NCBI GenBank assembly: GCA_910577925.1
Contig: CAJTOI010000008.1
Location: 53,327 to 117,326, forward strand
Origin: an uncultured Roseburia sp.
Lineage (GTDB): Bacteria > Bacillota > Clostridia > Lachnospirales > Lachnospiraceae
Reading direction: 5' to 3'
DNA: 64,000 nt
In this document: piece after piece, positions 35,743 to 42,984 of the stretch
Position numbering within the stretch: position 1 is the first letter of the stretch
How the letters are laid out: each line of letters opens with the position of its first letter
Position numbers and translations under genes: made by a program
Notes under the pieces: model-generated
What the model was told of the DNA's origin: nothing
The model's database searches: none
The model's input: the letters and a program-made list of their open reading frames with translations, nothing else

Positions 35743-35795
35743 GCAACTTTGGGCCGCAGGCACAAAGTTGCGTGTGAAAAATTTATTTTTCACAC
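35743..35795 (-). promoter_or_regulatory. tandem hairpins in the leader of the MFS gene
   Basis: Two perfect inverted repeats abut each other: GCAACTTTG (35743-35751) with CAAAGTTGC (35763-35771), and GTGTGAAAAA (35772-35781) with TTTTTCACAC (35786-35795). On the minus strand they lie between the promoter and the ribosome site, about 30 nt before the ATG. They are not followed by a clear T-run; they could control translation or stability, or bind a regulator as DNA. Confidence 0.5.
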
Positions 35796-35823
35796 TGTCG
35801 CCTGTTCGTATTTTCATACGTCC

Positions 35824-35881
35824 GTTCTTATCATATTTTATTTCATAAGAACAGTATAGCGGATAAACGGTGAAATGAAAA
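35824..35881 (-). promoter_or_regulatory. promoter with overlapping operator-like palindrome, MFS-GDPD operon
   Basis: Read on the minus strand: TTTTCA (35876-35881), 17-bp spacer, TATACT (35853-35858). An 8-bp inverted repeat, GTTCTTAT (35824-35831) and ATAAGAAC (35845-35852), sits directly on the expected RNA start, a repressor-like position. The rest of the stretch to 36059, about 180 bp, shows no gene. Confidence 0.5.
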
Positions 35882-36059
35882 GAGGTCCTCGCGCAGAATC
35901 CGCGCGGAAACTGCAAAAGATGTGAAAGGGAAAAAGGTTTTTCTGCTGCGCTGACTATAATTATCAGATAATGAAGAAGCGGTCGGCCATCAAAGCGGCA
36001 ACGAGAGGCTTATCTCCCCGAAATGAAATCCGAAAACATGCTGCTAAAAAGTGTGAGGT

Positions 36060-36458
36060 TCATTCCACCACAGCCTCACTTTCTAAAAATTGTGCGACAG
36101 TCATACATCTGGGATGTTCCATTTCAAGGCTTAGAAAGTCTTTGTCTCCAGTAAGTATAATATCCACATCAGACACAATGGCGGCATTCAGGATGGGTTG
36201 GTCCTTTGCGTCACGTATCAGCTTTTCCGCATGGGTTACCGCCGGGATCAGTTCATAAGACATTTCTGCCAGCAAAACTTCCGCATCTGGCAGGAACTTA
36301 GGTGCTTTCCGTTCCAGGATATTCCTCAGTTCCGTGATATTGCGGTCACACAGGACCATCTCATGGTTATCCGTTACATGGAGCAGGGCCTGTGCTGGCC
36401 TTGACCGAGGGAAAACCAATGCGGAAAAAAGAATGTTTGTATCGACCAATATCCGCAT
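36060..36458 (-). CDS. PIN-domain toxin of a toxin-antitoxin pair
   Basis: A 132-residue PIN-domain nuclease. The acidic metal site is formed by Asp6 (ILVDTNIL), a Glu in TELRNIL, and Asp residues in IILTGDKDFLSL. Such toxins cut RNA and are neutralised by the partner encoded just upstream; the AbrB-like gene ends 2 nt before this ATG, the classic two-gene order. The ribosome site is GGAAAGGAACGG. Sequence type is the family labelled putative PIN toxin component rather than classic VapC. This patch is more AT-rich than its surroundings. Confidence 0.87.
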   Translation of the reverse strand: MRILVDTNILFSALVFPRSRPAQALLHVTDNHEMVLCDRNITELRNILERKAPKFLPDAEVLLAEMSYELIPAVTHAEKLIRDAKDQPILNAAIVSDVDIILTGDKDFLSLEMEHPRCMTVAQFLESEAVVE

Positions 36459-36460
36459 TT

Positions 36461-36718
36461 TTACCGTTCCTTTCCGTAACGTACTTCGTCCACAAGAGCC
36501 TGCACATCTTCCTCATCGGAAATTCCCATAGCTTCGGCTGCGCCTGAAAAAGCAGACTGCGCTTTGCGGATTGCCTGTGCAGAGGCATTACTTAAGACCA
36601 CCTCTCCGTTCTGTTTTTGATAGAACAAAATCTTATCGCCGGATTTCAGGTCGAGCAGACGGCGGATTTCCACCGGTACAGTAATCTGTCCATTCGCAGA
36701 GATTTTTGCTAAATTCAT
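36461..36718 (-). CDS. AbrB/MazE-like antitoxin
   Basis: An 85-residue protein with an N-terminal swapped-hairpin AbrB DNA-binding domain, AKISANGQITVPVEIRRLLDLKSGDKI (core GQITVPVEIR), followed by a helical tail that would bind the toxin. It both represses its own operon and neutralises the PIN protein. ATG 36718 is used because AAAGGATGG lies 5-6 nt upstream. Promoter at 36772-36799. Confidence 0.87.
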   Translation of the reverse strand: MNLAKISANGQITVPVEIRRLLDLKSGDKILFYQKQNGEVVLSNASAQAIRKAQSAFSGAAEAMGISDEEDVQALVDEVRYGKER

Positions 36719-36771
36719 AAAAACCATCCTTTCTATTCTTGAAATCTAAAGAAAAATTGAGGTTCACTTTT

Positions 36772-36799
36772 ATTATATCCCTTTAAAGCGAAAAGTAAA
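36772..36799 (-). promoter_or_regulatory. promoter of the AbrB-PIN pair
   Basis: On the minus strand: TTTACT (36794-36799), 16-bp spacer, perfect TATAAT (36772-36777). GTTCAC repeats flank it, one on each side (about 36762 and 36803), and AAATTGAGG occurs twice; these may be AbrB-type operator elements. Confidence 0.65.
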
Positions 36800-36980
36800 G
36801 CTGTTCACATGGTAAAATATTAGAGAAAAGTAAAATTGAGGAGCTCTTTCCAAAATCAGTGAGCAATATGCGATATACCATTAAGGGAAAGACCCGCTTT
36901 GTGCAGGAGGGCGCCTGCAAGGATGTCAGGCTGAGACTTTTTTGAATCAGGCATGATTGTGCTTGCCAATCAGGACGTCA
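36800..36980. other. gene-free AT-rich gap between toxin-antitoxin loci
   Basis: No convincing gene. A 25-codon frame at 36868-36945 (MRYTIKGKTRF...) lacks a ribosome site and any recognisable relative; it may be debris from an insertion. The stretch separates two divergently oriented toxin-antitoxin loci and looks like an old rearrangement point. Confidence 0.35.
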
Positions 36981-37129
36981 ATGAATGAAAAGATAATCTA
37001 TAGTAATTCAGTAAACATTCTCTTCAGAATCTTCATATAAGAGAAGGCAAAGCAAATTATGAGTGGTTGAAAGAGTCTGTGAAACAGGCGGAAGAGGGGA
37101 AGCTTGTAAGTTTTGAAGTGGAGGATTAG
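36981..37129 (+). pseudogene. remnant of a RelB/DinJ-type antitoxin gene
   Basis: ATG 36981 opens a frame ending at a TAA after 19 residues (MNEKIIYSNSVNILFRIFI). One base shift downstream, a second frame reads SLQNLHIREGKANYEWLKES then VKQAEEGKLVSFEVED to the TAG at 37127. The junction SVNI-LQNL resembles the conserved AxNIFLxxL core of RelB/DinJ antitoxins, and the end has the family's WLxESxxQAExGKxVxFExxE pattern. The N-terminal DNA-binding strand is mostly missing. It lies 3 bp before the YoeB gene, the normal antitoxin position. Confidence 0.7.
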
Positions 37130-37132
37130 TTC

Positions 37133-37387
37133 ATGAATATATCTTTCACTGAAAACGCCTGGGAAGATTATCTTTACTGGAAGAGAATGGATAAGAAAAT
37201 TGTCAAAAGAGTATATGAATTGATTAGAGATATAAAAAGAAATCCATTTGAGGGGTTTGGTAAACCGGAACCGTTAAAATATGACTTAGCGGGAAAGTGG
37301 AGCAGAAGAATCACAGATGAGCATAGAATTGTTTATCAGGTAGTAGAAAGTCATTTAATAATATATACCTGCAGATACCATTATTGA
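37133..37387 (+). CDS. yoeB: YoeB/Txe-family mRNA interferase toxin
   Basis: An 84-residue toxin of the RelE/YoeB fold. Family landmarks: FTENAWEDYLYW near the start, KRVYELIRDIKRNPFEGFGKPEPLKYDLAGKWSRRITDEHRIVYQV (core GKPEPLKYDLAGKWSRRIT) and the C-terminal CRYHY that carries the catalytic His-Tyr. Glu, Arg and His of the active site all seem present, so the toxin looks intact. It cuts mRNA at the ribosome. Its immediate antitoxin is a frameshifted remnant, which makes it an orphan in this window. GGAGG lies upstream of the ATG. Confidence 0.93.
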   Translation: MNISFTENAWEDYLYWKRMDKKIVKRVYELIRDIKRNPFEGFGKPEPLKYDLAGKWSRRITDEHRIVYQVVESHLIIYTCRYHY

Positions 37388-37478
37388 GGATCTGGCGGTT
37401 TTCCCCACCTTCGGATGATACCTGTCGAGATGGAGACTTTGCCCCCGTCCCATCAAGCGTTGTTCAGTCTGTTGGTAT

Positions 37479-37910
37479 TTACGCATCTTTTTTATATTGT
37501 TTAATCTCCATTAAATATTTATTCGCATTTCGCACTTTCACGAAGAACGAAACATAATACAGGATTGCTCCGATGACATACGGTATCGTAAAACTGAAAA
37601 ACATATCGCGGTAAGCATGTTCATGCAGCGGTTCCATAAACGAGCTGACCCGCACCATTCCCAAAACAATGCCGATCAGAAACAGATACTGCAGCACAAT
37701 GACAAGCGGCAGCGGAACTTCCCGGAATCGATTATGCAGCGAGAGCACGGCTGTCGCCAGCAAAGATAACAGAAACATGACGGCGATATTTGTCTGATAG
37801 GCTCCGAATTCCCCCTGGAAAACGGCTTCCAGTGCGATTTTTGACAGTGTGAGAATCGTAAAAACCTCACATACGCCCGGGAAAAAATTTTTTTTATGAA
37901 TCGGTTTCAT
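37479..37910 (-). CDS. four-helix membrane protein of a LytTR operon
   Basis: A 143-residue protein with four hydrophobic segments (about 12-32, 40-58, 66-86 and 103-122) and a basic end (NKYLMEIKQYKKDA). It overlaps the preceding LytTR gene by 17 bp and is therefore translationally coupled. Size and topology are like DUF3021-type partners. A second, unrelated-looking four-helix protein precedes the regulator, so the regulator is flanked by two membrane proteins. Function unknown; probably part of sensing or restraint of the LytTR protein. Confidence 0.78.
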   Translation of the reverse strand: MKPIHKKNFFPGVCEVFTILTLSKIALEAVFQGEFGAYQTNIAVMFLLSLLATAVLSLHNRFREVPLPLVIVLQYLFLIGIVLGMVRVSSFMEPLHEHAYRDMFFSFTIPYVIGAILYYVSFFVKVRNANKYLMEIKQYKKDA

Positions 37911-38358
37911 GGCACACCTCCCTGATATCCTGCAATGTTTCGAGAAATGATTTTTTGTAGCTTCGATTCAGAATCAGAATTTCGCCGTTATCGAGACGCA
38001 GTCTCAGATGCATATTAAAATCTGCCTGTATTTGGGCTACTTTATAGATGTTAACAGCCGTGGATTTCCCGATCTGCACAAATCCGTTCGCAGAAAACAA
38101 ATCTAAAAAACCGCGGAGTGTGTACGATAACTGGCAGACTTCCCGTTCCTGATAAGCGAACAGCTTTCGGTCGACCACCTCCAAATAATAAATACTGTCC
38201 GGGTGGAGCTTGCGGACGCCGTTCTCGTCTTTTCCGGTAATACGGTTGAAAGAACCGAAAAAATCTCTGATCACCGCTATGGTTTCGTTTTCCTCCCGAT
38301 AATGCACATCCACAAGGTCTTCCTGCAAAGCGGGGTTTTTCCAATATTGTATTTTCAC
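37894..38358 (-). CDS. LytTR-family DNA-binding regulator
   Basis: A 154-residue regulator lacking a receiver. The LytTR domain covers about 45-148: DSIYYLEVVDRKLFAYQ, then FVQIGKSTAVNIYKVAQIQADF and the C-terminal ILNRSYKKSFLETLQDI (core RSYKKSF). The start is GTG, overlapping the TGA of the upstream membrane gene (GTGA). It shows little similarity to the LytTR protein at 1641 beyond domain motifs. Direct repeats of 21-bp period upstream of the operon promoter (38863-38890) are its likely binding sites. Confidence 0.88.
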   Translation of the reverse strand: MKIQYWKNPALQEDLVDVHYREENETIAVIRDFFGSFNRITGKDENGVRKLHPDSIYYLEVVDRKLFAYQEREVCQLSYTLRGFLDLFSANGFVQIGKSTAVNIYKVAQIQADFNMHLRLRLDNGEILILNRSYKKSFLETLQDIREVCHETDS

Positions 38359-38783
38359 CTGTCAGCTCCTGTCTGTTGTCTCTGTCGTTTGATTCGCGAG
38401 GGGACATATGCGATTGCCGCAACGCCTCCGAAGCAAAAGGTATAATTTACAAAAATATCATGAAAAGCGGACGGCGCCAGCGGCTCACGCAAACCGGTCA
38501 GCCCGATATATCCGAAGACGAGCAGCATCGTGGGGACATAGACCGCAAGCATTTTCAGAAAATAGCTGTTCGACTCCAGATTCCGGATGAGGACAAAGGA
38601 GAGAACTCCGATCAGGACGATAAATGCCCGGTCCAGCTCGTGCCAGTTCCCGTTTGGATCTTCATAATATCCGTTTACCAGATATAAAATGCTGTTTGCG
38701 AGTGTTGATACCGTGTACAGCACACAAAAGATCGACAGCGTCTGCTTTGCCCATTTGTTTGGTTCTTTTCCGTTTGATTTCAT
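38355..38783 (-). CDS. membrane protein, first gene of the LytTR operon
   Basis: A 142-residue protein with four hydrophobic segments (about 14-32, 48-64, 75-94 and 110-128) and a basic tail (SRIKRQRQQTG). ATG 38783 is chosen because GGGAGG sits 8 nt upstream; the longer frame would overlap the promoter. It is followed by the LytTR regulator with a 4-nt overlap. The operon order membrane protein, LytTR, membrane protein is unusual. No catalytic motif is seen; it may be the membrane sensor. Confidence 0.78.
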   Translation of the reverse strand: MKSNGKEPNKWAKQTLSIFCVLYTVSTLANSILYLVNGYYEDPNGNWHELDRAFIVLIGVLSFVLIRNLESNSYFLKMLAVYVPTMLLVFGYIGLTGLREPLAPSAFHDIFVNYTFCFGGVAAIAYVPSRIKRQRQQTGADR

Positions 38784-38825
38784 TGCGATGTCCTCCCTGA
38801 TATAAAAATTTGATTGATACAAATG

Positions 38826-38853
38826 ATTATACCCGTTGTTTCGGCACATGCAA
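38826..38853 (-). promoter_or_regulatory. promoter of the second LytTR operon
   Basis: On the minus strand: TATAAT (38826-38831) and a weak -35, TTGCAT (38848-38853), at 16-bp spacing. The weak -35 fits an activated promoter; the direct repeats lie just 10 bp upstream. Confidence 0.65.
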
Positions 38854-38862
38854 TGGCGCCGT

Positions 38863-38890
38863 GCGTATGCTGCATCCTGGAAGGCGTATG
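38863..38890 (-). promoter_or_regulatory. direct-repeat operator of the second LytTR operon
   Basis: CATACGC occurs twice on the minus strand (38884-38890 and 38863-38869), exactly 21 bp apart; extended, GCAnCATACGC matches in both. Two repeats on one face of the helix, 10 bp upstream of a weak -35, is the layout of LytTR activator sites. The bases differ from the commonly cited LytTR box, so this would be a distinct specificity. Confidence 0.55.
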
Positions 38891-38960
38891 TTGCACCGGA
38901 CAACGGCGCGGCATGCCATACGAACAGTCCGGATGTTTGGCAGCGGGCCGCATGCCTCCG

Positions 38961-40958
38961 TTACGCATCCACCAGCTGCAGGTCGTAGAGATTTTTGTAC
39001 AATCCGTTCTGGGCGAGCAGCTCCTGGTGCGTGCCGGATTCCCGAATCCGCCCCTGATGCATGACGATGATATTGTCCGCATGCTGGATGGTGGAAAGGC
39101 GGTGCGCCACCATGATCGTCGTGCGTCCCTCCATCAGCTTTTCTAAGGCGGACGTGATCATGCTCTCGGTCTCGGTGTCGATGTTCGCGGTCGCCTCGTC
39201 GAGGACGAGAATGGCCGGGTTGTAGGCGAGGGTCCGCGCGAACGACAGCAGCTGTCTTTGGCCGGCGGACAGCGTGCTTCCGCGCTCCGTCACCGGGGCG
39301 TCGTAGCCCTGCGGCATCTTTTCAATAAAGGAGTCGGCGTGCACAATCCGCGCGGCCCGCTTGACTTCGTCGAGGGTGATGGCTTCGTTGCGCAGCGAGA
39401 TATTGCTCTTGATATCGCCGGTGAAGAGGAACACATCCTGCTGCACCTGACCGATTGCGCCCCGCAGCACATCGGTGTCAATGTCTTTGATGTTTACGCC
39501 GTCAATCAGAATCTCGCCCTTTTGAATGTCAAAATAGCGTCCGATCAGGTTTAAGACAGAGGATTTCCCGGCTCCCGTGGCGCCGACAAAGGCGACGCGC
39601 TGCCCGGGTTCAATCACAAAGCTGACATCTTTTAGAATATAGTCTTCCTTCTCATAGGCAAACCATACATGACGAAACTCGATACGGCCCCGGATCTGTA
39701 CCGCGCGGGGGGCTTCGGGGGAGACAATTTCGGGCTGCTCGTCGAGAACGGAAAAGAGTTTCTCTGCGGAGGCGAGCGAAGACTGCAGCGTTCCGAACTG
39801 TTCGGCCAGCTCCTGAATCGGCTCGAAAAACGAGCTGATATAGGTGATAAAGATAAACAGCGTGCCGAGCGAGAGCGTCCCGGAGAGCACAGAGGCGCTT
39901 CCCGTGCCGATAATCAGGATCATCGCGAGGACGGACACCAGGTAGATGGCGGGACGGAAAATCGCAAAGGTCATGACCTCGCGCCAGTTTGCCTGATATA
40001 GCTGCTCGGATTTCGTCTCGAATTCACGGTATTTCTCCTTTTCCCGCGCGAAAATCTGGATGAGCTTCATGCCGGAAATATGTTCCGAGAGGAAGGTGTT
40101 CAGCTCGGTAATCCGGTTTCTGGTAAGCTGGTAGGCCTTTCTGGACATATGGCGGAAAAAGAAGGTCAGGCCGGTCACAAGCGGCAGCAGCGCAAAGGAG
40201 CAGAGCGCCATGCGCACATCGATGGAGAGCATGACAACGGCGTAGCCGATGATTTTTACGATGTTTTTAAACAGTTTCACAAGAATCGTGGTAAACAGTT
40301 CATTGACCGCCTCGGTGTCATTTGAGACACGGGTCACGAGTTTGCCGACCGGAGTGGTGTTAAAAAAGCTTAAGGACAGACTGTGGATGTGGGAGAAGAC
40401 CTCCTCGCGCATCGTATAAATAATCTGCTGTCCCATTTTCTGCAACATCCAGGTATCTGCGGCATTCAGCGCGAAGCCGGCGAGAAGCATCGCAAGGTAG
40501 AGGCCAGCGGCGATGAGAATCCCGGTAAAATCAGGCCGCCGGAGCTCTTTTAGCTGATCTCTTGTAAGCGGAGCGGCGCCTGACTCCTCGAGAAAGGAGG
40601 CGAGGGCATCGGTATCCGCGTCGCGCAGCAGCGTACTTTCCTCGGCGGTAAGCGCTTCCGCCATATAGTAGCGTTCCTCATAGAGAAAAAGCTGGTAAAA
40701 GCGGATGTCTGTATCGCCGGACGGAGCCGCCGCGTCGCCGGCGTATTTTGCGAGACTAAGATCCCCGTAGCGCACGGCGCCGGGAGTCCCCGCCTCCGTC
40801 ACGGTATACGGCGTATAGTAGCCGTTGATATAGTCGTCGATGGCGTCGCCGATGATAATCGGCCGGTACAGTTCCACCACAATAATGAGAAGCACGAGAG
40901 CGGTGGCGGCCGCCATAACGGTTTTATGCGGTTTTAGATAAGATAAAAGTCGTTTCAT
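38961..40958 (-). CDS. heterodimeric ABC exporter, consensus-ATPase half (ATP-binding/permease)
   Basis: A 665-residue type IV ABC exporter half with six helices and a C-terminal ATPase. An insertion of about 100 residues (about 45-140) lies between helices I and II, probably extracellular. The ATPase has Walker A GATGAGKSS, catalytic Glu in ILVLDEATANID, switch His in VAHRLST, but a degenerate signature LSAGQRQ. With the partner's degenerate Walker B, this makes one active and one inactive ATP site, as in TM287/288, BmrCD and LmrCD. It follows the partner gene with a 4-nt overlap. Confidence 0.93.
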   Translation of the reverse strand: MKRLLSYLKPHKTVMAAATALVLLIIVVELYRPIIIGDAIDDYINGYYTPYTVTEAGTPGAVRYGDLSLAKYAGDAAAPSGDTDIRFYQLFLYEERYYMAEALTAEESTLLRDADTDALASFLEESGAAPLTRDQLKELRRPDFTGILIAAGLYLAMLLAGFALNAADTWMLQKMGQQIIYTMREEVFSHIHSLSLSFFNTTPVGKLVTRVSNDTEAVNELFTTILVKLFKNIVKIIGYAVVMLSIDVRMALCSFALLPLVTGLTFFFRHMSRKAYQLTRNRITELNTFLSEHISGMKLIQIFAREKEKYREFETKSEQLYQANWREVMTFAIFRPAIYLVSVLAMILIIGTGSASVLSGTLSLGTLFIFITYISSFFEPIQELAEQFGTLQSSLASAEKLFSVLDEQPEIVSPEAPRAVQIRGRIEFRHVWFAYEKEDYILKDVSFVIEPGQRVAFVGATGAGKSSVLNLIGRYFDIQKGEILIDGVNIKDIDTDVLRGAIGQVQQDVFLFTGDIKSNISLRNEAITLDEVKRAARIVHADSFIEKMPQGYDAPVTERGSTLSAGQRQLLSFARTLAYNPAILVLDEATANIDTETESMITSALEKLMEGRTTIMVAHRLSTIQHADNIIVMHQGRIRESGTHQELLAQNGLYKNLYDLQLVDA

Positions 40959-42730
40959 GACAGAACCCCTCCTTCTGCGGTGTGCGCTTCTCCGAAAGCC
41001 GCCTCAAGCTGCTGCTGCTCAAACATTTCCCGATAGATGCCGTCTGCCTCCATCAGAGAGTCGTGATTGCCGATTTCTGCGGCCGCTCCGTCCTCGAGCA
41101 CAAGGATAAGGTCCGCGTGCTGAATCGTGGAGATGCGGTGCGCGATCAGGATTGTCGTTTTGCCCGCACGGTTTTCTTTGAGGTTGTGCAGGATATGTTC
41201 TTCCGTGTCCGTGTCCACGGCCGAGAGCGCATCGTCGAGAATCAGAATCGGCGCGTTCTTTAACAGGGCTCTTGCGATGGAGCTTCGCTGCTTCTGACCG
41301 CCGGAGAGCGTGACGCCGCGTTCCCCGACCACGGTTTCGTAGCCGTCCGGGAACTGCACGATACTGTCATGGATACATGCGGCCCGCGTGGCCTGCACGA
41401 TGGCGTCCATGTCCTCGTCCGCCGCGCCGAACGCGATGTTGGATTTCAGCGTGTCGGAGAACAGAAAGTTATCCTGCGGCACGTAGGCGATATGCTCGCG
41501 CAGCGTCTTTAACGGGATGTCGTTGATATCCGTTCCGTCGATAAAAATCATGCCGGATTCCGTGTTGTATAAGTGCAGAAGCAGGTTTACCAGCGTCGAT
41601 TTCCCGTTTCCGGTGCGGCCGATAATCGCGAGTGTGGTGCCGGCGGGCACGTCGAGGTTTAAGTCGCGCAGCGTCGGCTCATTCTGGCCGCGGTGCGTAA
41701 AGGTCAGGTGCGAAAACGTGATGCGTCCGTCAATGGAAGCCGGAGCAGACACCTCTTTTTTGTCAAATATTTCCGGCTGCTCCTCAAAAACTTCGCGGAT
41801 GCGCCCGACGGACGCGCCGCCCTGCGAAAACATGTGGATGGCGTCCCCGCAGGCGATCATCGGCCAGACTAACATATTGACGTACTGGTGAAACGCGACA
41901 AAGCGTCCCAGAGTGATATCCCCGAGCAGGGCGAGATAGCCGCCGTAGATCAGAGTGACCAGCGTCGAGAGACCGATGATGACGTCGAGCAGCGGCATCA
42001 CAATCGCCTGGAGCTTTGCGACGCGGAGATTTTTGTCCATCGCATTGCCGTTTTGCCGGAGGAATGCGTAGAGCTCTGCCCGCTCTCGGACAAAGGCTTT
42101 GATAATCCGCACGCCGGAAAAGCTCTCCTGCACGAAATCGGTGAGGTCGGAGACGGCCTGCTGCCGGGCGAGGAAACGTCTGTGCATGATCTTTCCGTAA
42201 TAAATTTCGCCGAAGCAGATGAGGAGCATGGGGAGCACGGCCAGAAGCGTCAGCTGTACGTTGACATAATACATCATCTGAAAAATCACCATAACCGTCA
42301 TAACCGAAGCGTCAAACACACAGATGACGGCAGGCCCGATGGCCATGCGCACCGCGCCGAGGTCGCTGGTAAAACGCGTCATCAGGTCCCCGGTTTTGTG
42401 CTCGTTGTAGTATTCCACACTCATTTTCTCGAGGTGCGCGAACATGTCGTTGCGGAGCTCTTTTTCGATGGCGCGCGACGCGCCGAACAGGAAGTAGCGC
42501 CACAGAAAGCGGCCCACGGAGAGTGTGATTCCGAGTATGAGGACGGCGGCCAGACAGGAGCGGACATCGGTCCAAGCGAACGTGTGCGAGGCCAGTCCGT
42601 CGGTGATGGCGCCGGTCAGCTTCGGGATAAAGATGTTGGCGAAATCCACGACAAACAGGGTGATGATGCCGGCGAAATAGCGCAGCCGGTGCCGCTTGAC
42701 ATATTGCAGGATAAATTGAAATGATTGCAT
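40955..42730 (-). CDS. heterodimeric ABC exporter, degenerate-ATPase half (ATP-binding/permease)
   Basis: A 591-residue exporter half with six helices and an ATPase. Walker A GRTGNGKST and signature LSGGQKQRSSIARAL are canonical, but the catalytic Glu after Walker B is Asp (ILILDDALSAVD), the hallmark of the regulatory half in heterodimeric exporters. The switch His is retained (IAHRIST). It pairs with the gene that follows (stop/start overlap). Known relatives expel hydrophobic drugs or peptides. Ribosome site AGGGGATC before the ATG. Confidence 0.93.
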   Translation of the reverse strand: MQSFQFILQYVKRHRLRYFAGIITLFVVDFANIFIPKLTGAITDGLASHTFAWTDVRSCLAAVLILGITLSVGRFLWRYFLFGASRAIEKELRNDMFAHLEKMSVEYYNEHKTGDLMTRFTSDLGAVRMAIGPAVICVFDASVMTVMVIFQMMYYVNVQLTLLAVLPMLLICFGEIYYGKIMHRRFLARQQAVSDLTDFVQESFSGVRIIKAFVRERAELYAFLRQNGNAMDKNLRVAKLQAIVMPLLDVIIGLSTLVTLIYGGYLALLGDITLGRFVAFHQYVNMLVWPMIACGDAIHMFSQGGASVGRIREVFEEQPEIFDKKEVSAPASIDGRITFSHLTFTHRGQNEPTLRDLNLDVPAGTTLAIIGRTGNGKSTLVNLLLHLYNTESGMIFIDGTDINDIPLKTLREHIAYVPQDNFLFSDTLKSNIAFGAADEDMDAIVQATRAACIHDSIVQFPDGYETVVGERGVTLSGGQKQRSSIARALLKNAPILILDDALSAVDTDTEEHILHNLKENRAGKTTILIAHRISTIQHADLILVLEDGAAAEIGNHDSLMEADGIYREMFEQQQLEAAFGEAHTAEGGVLS

Positions 42731-42901
42731 AGGAAGATCCCCTTATTCTGATAGTATTCTTTCTTATTTTAAACTTGCGGATAAAAACTTACAAGAGGAC
42801 ATGAAAAATTGGTCTCCCTATCTTGATTTTTGGAAGGGGGAAAACAGACGGATGGATTTGCGCGGGGACAGAAAAATTTTAGAAACTACAGAATTTTTTA
42901 A

Positions 42902-42931
42902 TTGGAAAAGAGAGGGTTTTGTATGTATACT
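42902..42931 (+). promoter_or_regulatory. promoter of the condensation-domain gene
   Basis: TTGGAA (42902-42907), 18-bp spacer, TATACT (42926-42931), about 55 nt before the start codon at 42985. The remainder of the divergent region (42731-42901) is AT-rich with no gene seen. Confidence 0.6.
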
Positions 42932-42984
42932 AAACACAGCAGCACGGACAACGTTGATACAAATGCAAAGGAGCGTATATTTTT

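Noticed and set aside
36868..36945. 25-codon frame between the toxin-antitoxin loci
   Set aside because: No ribosome site, promoter or recognisable relative; probably debris.
41888..42724. 278-codon plus-strand frame opposite the ABC exporter
   Set aside because: Hydrophilic His/Asp/Glu-rich shadow, no start signals.
38961..42730. Antibiotic-resistance or bacteriocin export cluster
   Set aside because: The heterodimeric ABC exporter is clear, but no precursor peptide, modification enzyme or immunity gene is beside it.
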